Notes: generated by a model from the letters alone, not told the origin. Positions 1-7,792 are shown, counted from the first letter of the stretch. The stretch: 23,617 nucleotides of DNA from an uncultured Eubacteriales bacterium (GCA_902475455.1 CABRZO010000016.1:1-23617), one strand, 5' to 3'. A program made the numbers and translations.

Positions 1-183
1 GTGACGCTGCGGGAGGGGAAATTCCATCAGGTCAAGCGGATGCTTGCCCAGCGGGGCAAGCCCGTCCTCCGGTTAAAGCGCATTTCCATGGGCCCCCTGC
101 AGCTGGACCCCGGCCTTGCTCCGGGGGAATTTCGCCCGCTGACGGAGCAGGAATTGCTGGAATTGAAGGAGCTGCAAAAATAA
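1..183 (+). CDS. Pseudouridine synthase, RsuA/RluB family, C-terminal fragment
   Basis: This is the last 60 codons of a gene that begins upstream of the window. The visible part contains EGKFHQVKRMLA followed by a short segment with VLRLKRISMGPLQL, which matches the conserved end of the RsuA/RluB/RluE/RluF catalytic domain. Enzymes of this family isomerise specific uridines in 16S or 23S rRNA to pseudouridine. The catalytic aspartate lies in the missing part, so the exact target (16S U516 for RsuA, 23S sites for RluB/E/F) cannot be chosen. The reading frame is open from base 1 and stops at TAA 181-183. A GTG is the first codon shown, but it is simply the cut edge and should not be read as a start. 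The following gene has its own promoter, so this gene probably ends its transcript here. Confidence 0.85.
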   Translation: MTLREGKFHQVKRMLAQRGKPVLRLKRISMGPLQLDPGLAPGEFRPLTEQELLELKELQK

Positions 184-218
184 TTCGTCATTTTATACAA
201 AAAAGAATCAAAAAGCTA

Positions 219-247
219 TTGAAAAAGCCCAGGAGAGATGATAGAAT
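219..247 (+). promoter_or_regulatory. Sigma-70-type promoter of the CdaR/PucR-like regulator
   Basis: TTGAAA at 219-224 and TAGAAT at 242-247 are separated by exactly 17 bp, close to the housekeeping sigma consensus. Transcription would start near 254, giving a leader of about 55 nt before the ATG at 310. Confidence 0.65.
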
Positions 248-264
248 AAATCTTACTTTGGAGA

Positions 265-276
265 GATTGTACAATC
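265..276 (+). promoter_or_regulatory. Perfect 12-bp palindrome, candidate operator
   Basis: GATTGTACAATC is a perfect inverted repeat with no central gap, too tight to form an RNA hairpin. It lies just downstream of the predicted transcription start of the regulator at 310-1401. This placement would suit autorepression by a dimeric regulator, but the binding protein is unknown. Confidence 0.4.
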
Positions 277-309
277 ATCATTGGTTTCAACCGGGAGAAA
301 GGAGCAAAC

Positions 310-1401
310 ATGTCTAGCCGTGTATTTCAGAGCGTCGTCTTGCAGCTGAAAGAGAGTACCAGCCGAACCATTGGTGTGATCGATGCCAACGGCGCTGTGG
401 TCGCCTGCAGTGAGCTTTCCCGCATTGGTGAGACCCTGCCCAACTCCGTGGAGGCCATTTCCGCGGAGCACGGAGGACTGGTGGTCCAGAACGCCAACAC
501 CTTCAAGGCGCTGAACGGTTTGGGGGCCCAGTTTGACTACGCCGTGTTTGTCTCCGGTGAGGACGACCTGGCGGGCACCATCTGTTCCATGTCTGCCGTG
601 GCCCTCAACGGCGCCAAGACCTATTTTGAGGAAAAGCATGACAAGGCCGCCTTTGTCAAGAGCATTCTGTCGGATAACATCCTGCTGGGCGACATCTATC
701 TGCGGGCCAAGGAGCTGCACTTTGTCTCCGAGGTGCCCCGGGCCGTGTTCCTGATCCGTCAGGAGGGCAGCGTGGATGTGTCGGTCATTGACGTGGTGCA
801 GGGCCTCTATCCCGACCGCCAGACCGACTATGTCATTTCCATCAGCGAGACCGACGTGGCCCTGGTCAAGCAGGTGACGGAGACCACCAACGCCAAGGAC
901 CTCTATAAGATTGCCAAGGGCATTGAAGAGACGGTGTCCTCCGAGCTGAAAATCAAGGTGGTCATCGGTATTGGCACCGTGGTCAACCACGTCCGGGATC
1001 TGGCCCGGGCCTATCAGGAGGCCCAGATGGCCATTGAGGTGGGCAAGGTCTTTGAGACCGAGCGCAGCGTTATCAACTATGAGAACCTGGGCATCGGCCG
1101 GCTGATTTATCAGCTGCCCACCACCCTCTGCGAGATGTTCCTCCAGGAGGTGTTCAAAAAGAACCCCATTGATTCTCTGGATCAGGAGACCCTGTTCACC
1201 ATCAACAAGTTCTTTGAGAACAACCTGAATGTCTCCGAGACCGCCCGTAAACTCTTTGTCCACCGTAACACTCTGGTCTATCGTTTGGAGAAGATCAAGA
1301 AGCTCACCGGACTGGATCTGAGAGAGTTTGACGACGCCATCACCTTTAAGGTGGCTCTGATGGTCAAAAAGTACCTGACTTCCCGGGGAATTGACCTGTA
1401 A
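310..1401 (+). CDS. CdaR/PucR-family transcriptional regulator
   Basis: A 363-residue regulator. The C-terminal segment (about residues 290-357) carries the PucR/CdaR-type helix-turn-helix, recognisable from NLNVSETARKLFVHRNTLVYRL and the following KIKKLTGLDLREFDDA. The middle (about 130-250) resembles the GGDEF-like domain of CdaR proteins, and the N-terminal 110 residues look like a small sensory domain. Family members are usually activators or repressors of carbohydrate-diacid, purine or amino acid catabolic genes; the ligand here cannot be told from sequence. ATG 310 is preceded by a good GGAG ribosome site at 301-304. The gene has its own promoter, a palindrome in its leader and a strong terminator after it, so it is monocistronic. 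The gene lies just upstream of ftsEX, but separate promoters mean that adjacency alone does not show that it regulates division. Confidence 0.85.
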   Translation: MSSRVFQSVVLQLKESTSRTIGVIDANGAVVACSELSRIGETLPNSVEAISAEHGGLVVQNANTFKALNGLGAQFDYAVFVSGEDDLAGTICSMSAVALNGAKTYFEEKHDKAAFVKSILSDNILLGDIYLRAKELHFVSEVPRAVFLIRQEGSVDVSVIDVVQGLYPDRQTDYVISISETDVALVKQVTETTNAKDLYKIAKGIEETVSSELKIKVVIGIGTVVNHVRDLARAYQEAQMAIEVGKVFETERSVINYENLGIGRLIYQLPTTLCEMFLQEVFKKNPIDSLDQETLFTINKFFENNLNVSETARKLFVHRNTLVYRLEKIKKLTGLDLREFDDAITFKVALMVKKYLTSRGIDL

Positions 1402-1416
1402 TTGAAACCATTTTTA

Positions 1417-1451
1417 GAAGCCGGCGCAGGTTTGCGCCGGCTTCATTTTTT
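1417..1451 (+). terminator. Rho-independent terminator after the CdaR/PucR-like gene
   Basis: A perfect 12-bp GC-rich stem (arms 1417-1428 and 1433-1444) with a four-base GGTT loop is followed by a T tract at 1446-1451. This separates the regulator from the ftsEX operon. Confidence 0.9.
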
Positions 1452-1480
1452 GTCATCATTTGTGAAAATTTGAAATTAAA

Positions 1481-1509
1481 TTGACATAACTGCGCGGAAC
1501 ATGTATAAT
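1481..1509 (+). promoter_or_regulatory. Consensus sigma-70 promoter of the ftsE operon
   Basis: TTGACA at 1481-1486 and TATAAT at 1504-1509 are both perfect consensus hexamers with the ideal 17-bp spacer. The predicted start is near 1516, about 43 nt before the ftsE ATG. This implies strong constitutive expression of the FtsEX-peptidase module. Confidence 0.85.
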
Positions 1510-1558
1510 TCTTTTTGTGTTTGGACCTTATAACTAATCGAAATTACGAGGTATCCAT

Positions 1559-2269
1559 ATGATTCGTTTCAGTAATGTGAAAAAAACCTATCCCAACGGG
1601 ACGGAGGCGCTGAAGGGGCTGTCCTTTGAGCTGAAGGACGGAGATTTTGCCTTTTTGGTGGGTCCGTCCGGCGCCGGCAAGAGCACCATTCTCAGCCTGT
1701 TGACCGCCGAAGAGCCCATTTCCGGCGGCAGCCTGATGGTGAACGGCTATAATCTGAACACCATTAAGCCCCGGCAGGTGCCCTATCTTCGGCGCAGCCT
1801 TGGCATCGTGTTTCAGGACTTCCGTCTGATTGCCAAGAAGACCGTGTATGAGAACATGGCCTTTGCCATGAGGGTCATCGGCGCTTCTCCCCGGGAGATG
1901 CGCCGCCGGATTCCCTATGTGCTGGAGCTGGTGGGCCTGGAGGACAAGCAGGACCGGTTCCCCGGGGAGCTCTCCGGTGGTGAGCAGCAGCGGGTGGCCA
2001 TTGCCCGGGCCCTGGTGAACAACCCCAGCACTATCATTGCCGATGAGCCCACCGGCAACCTGGACCCGGACCGCTCCCTGGAGATTATGACTCTGCTGGA
2101 GCGTATCAACGCCCTGGGCACCACCATGCTGGTGGTCACCCACGAAAAGGGCTTGGTCAACCATTTCAATAAGCGAGTGATCCATATCGAGGACGGTGTG
2201 GTCGTCGGTGACGAGGAGGACGGTTTCTACATCTATGAAAACACAGAAGAAGAGAAGAAAGAGTCGTAA
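1559..2269 (+). CDS. ftsE: Cell division ATP-binding protein FtsE
   Basis: A 236-residue ABC ATPase. Walker A GPSGAGKST is at residues 35-43, the Q-loop lies in GIVFQDFRL near 82-90, the signature LSGGEQQ is at 138-144 and Walker B IIADEP is at 159-164, followed by GNLDP and an H-loop (TH). With FtsX it forms a type VII ABC complex that moves nothing across the membrane; it uses ATP hydrolysis to switch a periplasmic or extracellular peptidoglycan hydrolase at the septum. The phrase RLIAKKTVYENMAFAMRVIG is typical of FtsE rather than of the related LolD/MacB ATPases, and ftsX follows directly with overlapping frames. The ATG at 1559 has a weak GAGG site upstream. A consensus promoter sits immediately before it. 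All ATPase motifs are intact. Confidence 0.97.
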   Translation: MIRFSNVKKTYPNGTEALKGLSFELKDGDFAFLVGPSGAGKSTILSLLTAEEPISGGSLMVNGYNLNTIKPRQVPYLRRSLGIVFQDFRLIAKKTVYENMAFAMRVIGASPREMRRRIPYVLELVGLEDKQDRFPGELSGGEQQRVAIARALVNNPSTIIADEPTGNLDPDRSLEIMTLLERINALGTTMLVVTHEKGLVNHFNKRVIHIEDGVVVGDEEDGFYIYENTEEEKKES

Positions 2270-3146
2270 TTTCGGCTATTATGTGCGGGAGGGCTTCGGA
2301 GGCATTTTCAGCCATGGCTTTATGTCCGTTGCCGCAATTACGATTATTGCCGCCTGCCTGCTGATCACCGGCAGCTTTTCTCTGGTGGCGGCCAATATTC
2401 AGTATAACCTCGACAAACTGATGTCGGAGAACGAGTTTTTGGCCTATGTGGATGACTCTCTCTCCGAGGACCAAGCCAGGGCGCTCCAGAGTCAGATTGA
2501 AGCGGTGGACAATGTGGCCACTGTCACCTTTATCAGTCGGGATGAGGCAATGGATGAATACCTCCAGGAGCTGGGGGCGGATGATGACCTTTACTCCAGT
2601 CTGCCCTCCTCGGTGCTGCGCCACCGGTATTCCATCAGTGTGGTGGACATCAGCCTACTGTCGGAGACCATCCAGAATGTAAAGGCAATTGAAGGTATTG
2701 CCGATTACTCCGCCGCACTGGATGTGGCCAACGGCTTTGTCACCGTCCGCAACGTGGTCACCCTGGTGACCATCGGTATGGTGGCGGTGTTGCTGATTAT
2801 TTCGCTGTTTATCGTCTCCAACACCATTAAGTTGGCCACCCTGTCTCGGCAGGAGGAGATCGCCATCATGAAGATGTGCGGCGCCACCAACGGCTTTATC
2901 CGGATGCCCTTCGTCTTTGAGGGCATCGTGCTGGGTTTGGCCAGCGCACTGGTGGGCTTCGCCTGTCAGTGGGGCATCTATGAGCTGCTGATCAACGCCA
3001 TCCGCACCTCTACCGGTATGCAGCTGGTCAGCATGATCCCCTTCGTGCAGCTGGCCCCCATCATGGCCGGTATTTTCGCGGGGGTGGGTCTCGTTGTCGG
3101 CGTCTGCGGCAGCTTGATGACCATTCGCAAATATCTCCAGGTTTGA
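2235..3146 (+). CDS. ftsX: Permease-like cell division protein FtsX
   Basis: A 303-residue membrane protein with the FtsX layout: a basic cytoplasmic N-terminus (KTQKKRRKSR), one transmembrane helix at about 28-55, an extracellular domain of about 115 residues, then three further helices near the C-terminus. The extracellular domain is the part that in other bacteria recruits and activates a coiled-coil wall hydrolase (PcsB, CwlO or EnvC). The start at ATG 2235 was chosen because the encoded N-terminus matches FtsX proteins and an AGGAGGA site lies at 2214-2220. An in-frame ATG at 2196 would add 13 residues unlike the family. The gene overlaps ftsE by 35 nt in another frame, so translation is probably coupled. 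Confidence 0.95.
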   Translation: MKTQKKRRKSRNFGYYVREGFGGIFSHGFMSVAAITIIAACLLITGSFSLVAANIQYNLDKLMSENEFLAYVDDSLSEDQARALQSQIEAVDNVATVTFISRDEAMDEYLQELGADDDLYSSLPSSVLRHRYSISVVDISLLSETIQNVKAIEGIADYSAALDVANGFVTVRNVVTLVTIGMVAVLLIISLFIVSNTIKLATLSRQEEIAIMKMCGATNGFIRMPFVFEGIVLGLASALVGFACQWGIYELLINAIRTSTGMQLVSMIPFVQLAPIMAGIFAGVGLVVGVCGSLMTIRKYLQV

Positions 3147-3158
3147 TGTGAGGCGACC

Positions 3159-3290
3159 ATGGCGCAACACAAGAAAAAGAAATACGGATGGGACAGGCGC
3201 AGAATCATGGTGGCGGTGATTGCCGGGGCCATGGCGCTGTTGCTGCTGATTCCCATTGTGTTGGAAATCTTTGCATTAGCGGTAGGATGA
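3159..3290 (+). CDS. Small one-helix membrane protein between ftsX and the M23 peptidase gene
   Basis: A 43-residue frame that starts at ATG 3159, 12 nt after ftsX, with a GTGAGG ribosome site at 3148-3153. The N-terminal 16 residues are strongly basic (AQHKKKKYGWDRRR), followed by one hydrophobic helix of about 25 residues. The positive-inside rule places the N-terminus in the cytoplasm. I recall short basic one-helix proteins beginning with a similar KKYGW motif in related Clostridia, but cannot name a family. Its position inside the ftsEX-hydrolase operon suggests a role at the division site or as an FtsX accessory, which is inference. Its stop codon lies only 14 nt before the peptidase start. 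It is too short for many gene finders and could be missed. Confidence 0.65.
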   Translation: MAQHKKKKYGWDRRRIMVAVIAGAMALLLLIPIVLEIFALAVG

Positions 3291-3304
3291 GAGGTGTGAA
3301 TCTG

Positions 3305-4582
3305 ATGAGCTTTTTGAGAAACGGCAGAAGAAACGCCGGCGTAAAGCGGGTGATGTCCGGAACCGTCGCCGCCTTGATGGCCGTTGTCCTGATGGCGGGC
3401 TCTGCGGGGGTTGCACAGGCGGCTAGCTCAGAACGGCTGGACAGCCTGAAGGAACAGGCTTCCAACCTAGAAAGCCAGGATTCCGCTCTGCAGGATCAGC
3501 TGGACGCGCTGGAGAGCCAGGCAAATTCCAAGCTCAACGAGAAGGCGTTGCTGGAACAGCAGATCTCCGTCCTTTCGGCCCAGATCGCCAATACCGAGGC
3601 CCTCATCGCCGAGTATGACGTCCAGATTGCCGACAAGCAGGTGGAACTGGAGGAGGCCCAGGCCCAGGAGGAGGAGTACTACGCCCTCTTCTGTGAGCGG
3701 GTCCGGGATATGGAGGAGGAGGGGGACCTGTCCTATTGGTCCATCCTGTTTGGCTCTTCCAGCTTCACGGATCTGCTGGACCGGATTGTCTTCGTAAGCG
3801 ATGTCATGGAATATGACCAGCAGATGGTACAGTCGCTGGAGGAGGCACGCCAGGCAGTGGCCGATGCCAAGTCCGCTCTGGAGACCAGCCAGGCGGAGCA
3901 GCAGGCCGCCAAGGAAGCTCTGGAGGTGCAGGAGGCGGAGCTGGCCGCCGATGAGGCGGCGGTGGACGCCGCCATCGCGGAGATCAACAGCCAGGCTGAC
4001 GTATATGAGGATCAGCTGGCGGAGTTGAGAGCCCAGGCCGAGGATCTGGACGCCCAGATCGCCGAGGCCCAGAAGGCCTATGATGCTGAAGTGGCGGCGG
4101 AGAAGGCTGCGGCGGAGAAGGCAGAGCAGGAGGCTGCGGAGAACCAGAAGCCTTCCGGTGGCAACAGCTCCGGCAGCAGTGCCTCCGGCTCTGGCCGGAT
4201 CAGCATGGTGTGGCCCTGCGGCAGCACCCGTATTACATCCAATTTCGGTTACCGGGATAGTCCCACCGCCGGCGCTTCCACCTATCACCAGGGTATTGAC
4301 ATCGGCGCCTCCACTGGCACCGGCATCTATGCGGCGGCCAGCGGTACCGTCACTGACGCGGGCTATAACTCCTCCCGGGGTTACTATGTGGTAATCTACC
4401 ATGGAAGTGGCGTCAGCACCGTGTATATGCACTGCAGCGAGCTTTACGTCAGCGCCGGGGACTCCGTCACCCAGGGCGAAACCATCGCTGCTGTGGGCAG
4501 TACAGGCATTTCTACCGGCCCTCATCTCCACTTCGGTGTCATTGAGGACGGCGTCTACGTGAACCCCAGAAACTACGTGTAA
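3305..4582 (+). CDS. EnvC-like murein hydrolase: coiled coil plus M23 (LytM) peptidase
   Basis: A secreted protein of 425 residues. Residues 1-39 form a Sec signal peptide (basic N-terminus, hydrophobic core, likely cleavage after AQA). Residues about 43-285 are a long alanine-, glutamate- and glutamine-rich coiled coil with a central non-coiled segment (LSYWSILFGSSSFTDLLDRI), as in PcsB, CwlO and EnvC. A serine/glycine linker follows, then an M23 domain at about 310-425. Its zinc ligands and catalytic histidines look intact: HQGID (H328, D332), YMH (H376) and HLHFG (H407, H409). It should cleave peptidoglycan cross-bridges under FtsEX control. The coiled coil is probably the FtsX-binding part. 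ATG 3305 was chosen because GAGGTG lies eight bases upstream; an ATG at 3287 overlapping the previous stop is possible but has a poor site. Confidence 0.92.
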   Translation: MSFLRNGRRNAGVKRVMSGTVAALMAVVLMAGSAGVAQAASSERLDSLKEQASNLESQDSALQDQLDALESQANSKLNEKALLEQQISVLSAQIANTEALIAEYDVQIADKQVELEEAQAQEEEYYALFCERVRDMEEEGDLSYWSILFGSSSFTDLLDRIVFVSDVMEYDQQMVQSLEEARQAVADAKSALETSQAEQQAAKEALEVQEAELAADEAAVDAAIAEINSQADVYEDQLAELRAQAEDLDAQIAEAQKAYDAEVAAEKAAAEKAEQEAAENQKPSGGNSSGSSASGSGRISMVWPCGSTRITSNFGYRDSPTAGASTYHQGIDIGASTGTGIYAAASGTVTDAGYNSSRGYYVVIYHGSGVSTVYMHCSELYVSAGDSVTQGETIAAVGSTGISTGPHLHFGVIEDGVYVNPRNYV

Positions 4583-4588
4583 TTGCTC

Positions 4589-4622
4589 AGGGCCGCACCC
4601 GACCGGGTGCGGCCCTTTCTTT
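4589..4622 (+). terminator. Terminator of the ftsEX-peptidase operon
   Basis: A perfect 12-bp stem (4589-4600 with 4605-4616) and a GACC loop, followed by a T-rich tract. It begins seven bases after the peptidase stop codon. Confidence 0.9.
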
Positions 4623-4634
4623 CGATTGTAATGG

Positions 4635-4669
4635 AAAACTCCGGTGCCCTCTCAGGGCACCGGAGTTTT
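4635..4669 (-). terminator. Terminator of gdhA, probably bidirectional
   Basis: A 16-bp perfect stem (4635-4650 with 4654-4669) and a three-base loop. The stem starts with A residues and ends with T residues on both strands, so it can stop transcription from either side. It lies 21 bases past the gdhA stop. Confidence 0.88.
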
Positions 4670-4690
4670 TGTCGTTATGAAATTGGGGAA

Positions 4691-6040
<1,350 letters not shown>

Positions 6041-6153
6041 AAAAAACATTCCTTCCTTTTTCCAAAATGATGACCAGGGCCAGACGCCACCGGAAACCAC
6101 CTCAGTAGGAAGAAATGCTCCGTGTACGCAAGACCCCGTCGCCTTGCGCCGTT

Positions 6154-6182
6154 ATTATAGCGCGAAATGAAAGAAATTACAA
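6154..6182 (-). promoter_or_regulatory. Promoter of gdhA
   Basis: On the minus strand TTGTAA (6182-6177) and TATAAT (6159-6154) are spaced by 17 bp. The predicted start is near 6147, leaving a leader of about 107 nt before gdhA. A 6-bp stem (CGCAAG with CTTGCG) lies early in that leader, but I could not match it to a known glutamine- or ammonium-sensing RNA. Confidence 0.7.
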
Positions 6183-6237
6183 GAAGAAATTCATTTTCTT
6201 CGAAAAAGAACAATGTTATGCAAAAAAAGAAGGAGAA

Positions 6238-6303
6238 ATGAATAAACATACGGACCTGGCTGCAAAGTCAGCACAGATCCGCAAGTTTTCCTGCAATTAT
6301 TAG
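6238..6303 (+). CDS. Possible 21-residue peptide frame with a strong ribosome site
   Basis: ATG 6238 is preceded by AAGAAGGAG at good spacing, and the frame runs 21 codons to TAG 6301-6303. The encoded peptide ends in SAQIRKFSCNY. It lies between the 5' ends of gdhA's leader and the 3' end of the thioesterase gene, antisense to both transcripts. No clear plus-strand promoter is visible. The frame also contains a hairpin (6251-6281), so the match to a ribosome site may be chance in an A/G-rich tract. Listed as a weak candidate only. Confidence 0.2.
   Translation: MNKHTDLAAKSAQIRKFSCNY
6251..6281 (-). terminator. Hairpin after the thioesterase gene, possible weak terminator
   Basis: The arms 6251-6262 and 6269-6281 pair over 12 bp with one G-T pair and one bulged base, around a six-base loop. 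On the minus strand a T-rich but interrupted stretch follows. It lies 19 bases beyond the thioesterase stop and upstream of the gdhA promoter. Confidence 0.45.
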
Positions 6304-6764
6304 TCCTCATCCAGCGCGGCGGCGGTATAGTGGACACCGGTGCCGGTGGCGAAGGGCTTGTCTTCCCGGTCTTGCTGCCAGGCCAGGGCGGAGACGTAGG
6401 CCATATTTTTCCCGGCGTGGACGGCGGTGGCCCGGACATAGATCCGTTGCCCCATCAGGGCGGGCCGGGGATAGGAGAGTTGCAGCGAAACCACCGGATT
6501 CTGGCGCATTCCGGCATAATACCAGGCCAGGGCGTTGATGGCGATGCTGATAGTTTCCGCAATGACGCCCCCGTGGACAGCCCCGCCTTGGTTGCGCATC
6601 CAGTCCTGGGTGTCAAAGGCGAAGACCAGAGATTTGGCCGCCTCGTCGCAGGAGACCAGCTCCGGCTGCATCTGGCCGCTGAAGGTGTTGGGGGCCTCCT
6701 CAGGGACCCGCTGGGCAAAATACCGCAGGGCCTGCTCCATGGTCATCTGATGTTCCTCGGGCAT
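6300..6764 (-). CDS. PaaI-type hotdog-fold thioesterase
   Basis: A 154-residue protein with the hotdog acyl-CoA thioesterase signature NQGGAVHGGVIAETISIAI (about residues 67-85). The HGG motif and the following acidic residue are the usual active-site area of the PaaI/YbgC group. The segment after it (VVSLQLSYPRPALMGQRIYVRATAVHAGKNMAYVSA) fits the second half of the fold. It probably hydrolyses an acyl-CoA or aryl-CoA ester; the substrate cannot be predicted. ATG 6764 was chosen because GAGGAG lies seven bases upstream; the longer frame from 6791 has no ribosome site and starts inside the likely leader. It stands alone, with its own promoter, and shows no functional link with its neighbours. 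Confidence 0.85.
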   Translation of the reverse strand: MPEEHQMTMEQALRYFAQRVPEEAPNTFSGQMQPELVSCDEAAKSLVFAFDTQDWMRNQGGAVHGGVIAETISIAINALAWYYAGMRQNPVVSLQLSYPRPALMGQRIYVRATAVHAGKNMAYVSALAWQQDREDKPFATGTGVHYTAAALDED

Positions 6765-6802
6765 AAAAACACTCCTCGCCTGAAAGATCATATTCTAAGT
6801 TG

Positions 6803-6811
6803 ATTATAGCA
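6803..6811 (-). promoter_or_regulatory. Extended -10 promoter of the thioesterase gene
   Basis: TGCTATAAT on the minus strand is an extended -10 element. The -35 region (TTTTCT at 6831-6826) is weak, as is common with extended -10 promoters. The predicted start near 6796 precedes the chosen ATG by about 32 nt. Confidence 0.55.
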
Positions 6812-6845
6812 CAGCCCCAAAGAAAAGAAAAGCGGGGAAAAGGCC

Positions 6846-6874
6846 TTTACATTGGCAGTTTAGTGTGCTACTAT
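6846..6874 (+). promoter_or_regulatory. Promoter of the amino acid ABC importer operon
   Basis: TTTACA (6846-6851) and TACTAT (6869-6874) have a 17-bp spacer, with TG one base before the -10 (extended -10). An alternative -10 TATACT at 6872-6877 has no well-placed -35. The leader would be about 35 nt. Confidence 0.5.
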
Positions 6875-6915
6875 ACTACAGTAATTGTTCTTGCAAAACA
6901 GGAGGATTTTGAGAG

Positions 6916-7707
6916 ATGAAAAAGATCACCAAACTATTTGCCCTGGTGCTGGCCTTGGCCATGGTGTTTGCCCTGGCCTCCTGCGGCGGCAGCAAGGAAG
7001 AGACTACGGTTTACGCGGTAGAGGCCGGCTCTGCCGGTGAAGCCCTGGCCCAGGAGAACGGCTGGGAGATCAACTCCGTGGACAGCCAGGCCCGGGCTCT
7101 GATGGAAGTGGACGCCGGTACCTCCGACGCCGCGGTCATTGACCTGCTGATGGCCGGCGCCATGGTGGGCGAGGGTACCAGCTACCCTGATCTGGTCTTT
7201 GGCGAGGAGCTCACCAGCGAGGAGTATGGCGTGGGCTGCCGGAAGGGCAGCGACCTGGCCCAGTACATCAACGTGTTCTTCCAGGAGAGCTATGCCGACG
7301 GCACCATGCAGCAGATTGCTGAGACCTACGGTGTCCAAGCGGCCCTGGTGGAGCAGGGTGAGGTGGAGACCTTTACCCAGGCGGAGACCGACAGCGATGT
7401 GGCCTATATCCAGGACAAGGGCACCCTGGTGGTGGGCGTCACTGATTTTGATCCCATGGACTACAAGGATGACAACGGCGAATGGATCGGCTTTGATGCG
7501 GACATGGCCCGGGCTGTGGCGGAGAAGCTGGGGGTCGAGGTTGAGTTCGTGGAGATTGATTGGGACAACAAGATCTTTGAGCTGGACGCCAAGAGCATTG
7601 ACGTAGTGTGGAACGGCATGACCCTCACCGACGAGGTGATGGGTGCCATGGAGTGCACCAACGCTTACTGCAAAAACGCTCAGGTGGTTGTCACCCCGGC
7701 GGAGTGA
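6916..7707 (+). CDS. Circularly permuted amino acid-binding lipoprotein (SBP_bac_3 type)
   Basis: A 263-residue lipoprotein: signal peptide with lipobox LASC and lipidated Cys23, so it is anchored outside the membrane. The mature part is an SBP_bac_3 (family 3, polar amino acid) binding domain in swapped order. Residues about 31-140 (YAVEAGSAGEAL, ALMEVDAGTSDAAVIDLLMA, EEYGVGCRKGSDL, SYADGTMQQIAETYGV) correspond to lobe 2 and the C-terminal helix of ordinary family members. Residues about 162-260 (DKGTLVVGVTDFDPMDYKDD, WIGFDADMARAVAEKLGV, IDVVWNGMTLTDE, CKNAQVVVT) correspond to lobe 1, which normally comes first. The stop follows exactly at the hinge strand. Both halves look well conserved and are in one frame, so this is not a simple truncation. 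The short linker helix that usually opens lobe 2 is absent. The AGGAGG site is about ten bases before ATG 6916. Permease and ATPase genes follow. Confidence 0.88.
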   Translation: MKKITKLFALVLALAMVFALASCGGSKEETTVYAVEAGSAGEALAQENGWEINSVDSQARALMEVDAGTSDAAVIDLLMAGAMVGEGTSYPDLVFGEELTSEEYGVGCRKGSDLAQYINVFFQESYADGTMQQIAETYGVQAALVEQGEVETFTQAETDSDVAYIQDKGTLVVGVTDFDPMDYKDDNGEWIGFDADMARAVAEKLGVEVEFVEIDWDNKIFELDAKSIDVVWNGMTLTDEVMGAMECTNAYCKNAQVVVTPAE

Positions 7708-7730
7708 GCCCATTTCCCACAGTAGAAACC

Positions 7731-7762
7731 CAAAGGCAGAGGGCAAGCGCCCTCTGCCTTTG
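7731..7762 (+). promoter_or_regulatory. Intercistronic hairpin between binding protein and permease genes
   Basis: A perfect 14-bp stem (7731-7744 with 7749-7762) and an AAGC loop, with no T tract after it. Such hairpins after binding-protein genes often block 3' exonucleases and allow partial read-through, giving more binding protein than permease. That role is inferred from position. Confidence 0.7.
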
Positions 7763-7792
7763 AGATGTATCAAGGCATAAGGAGAAAGAGTC

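Noticed and set aside
253..1263. Minus-strand frame of 336 codons opposite the CdaR/PucR-like gene
   Set aside because: Compositionally a shadow (Gly/His/Leu/Asp-rich), no ribosome site; the plus-strand regulator has clear domains and a promoter.
6041..6147. Glutamine-sensing or other known riboswitch in the gdhA leader
   Set aside because: A short GGAAG/AGTAGG-like string caught the eye, but it is on the wrong strand and the three-helix junction expected for the glutamine RNA cannot be drawn.
6916..7707. Reading the binding-protein gene as a truncated pseudogene
   Set aside because: Both halves of the domain are nearly complete, in one frame, with a functional-looking lipobox, promoter, ribosome site and intact downstream transporter genes. 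A changed order fits better than decay.
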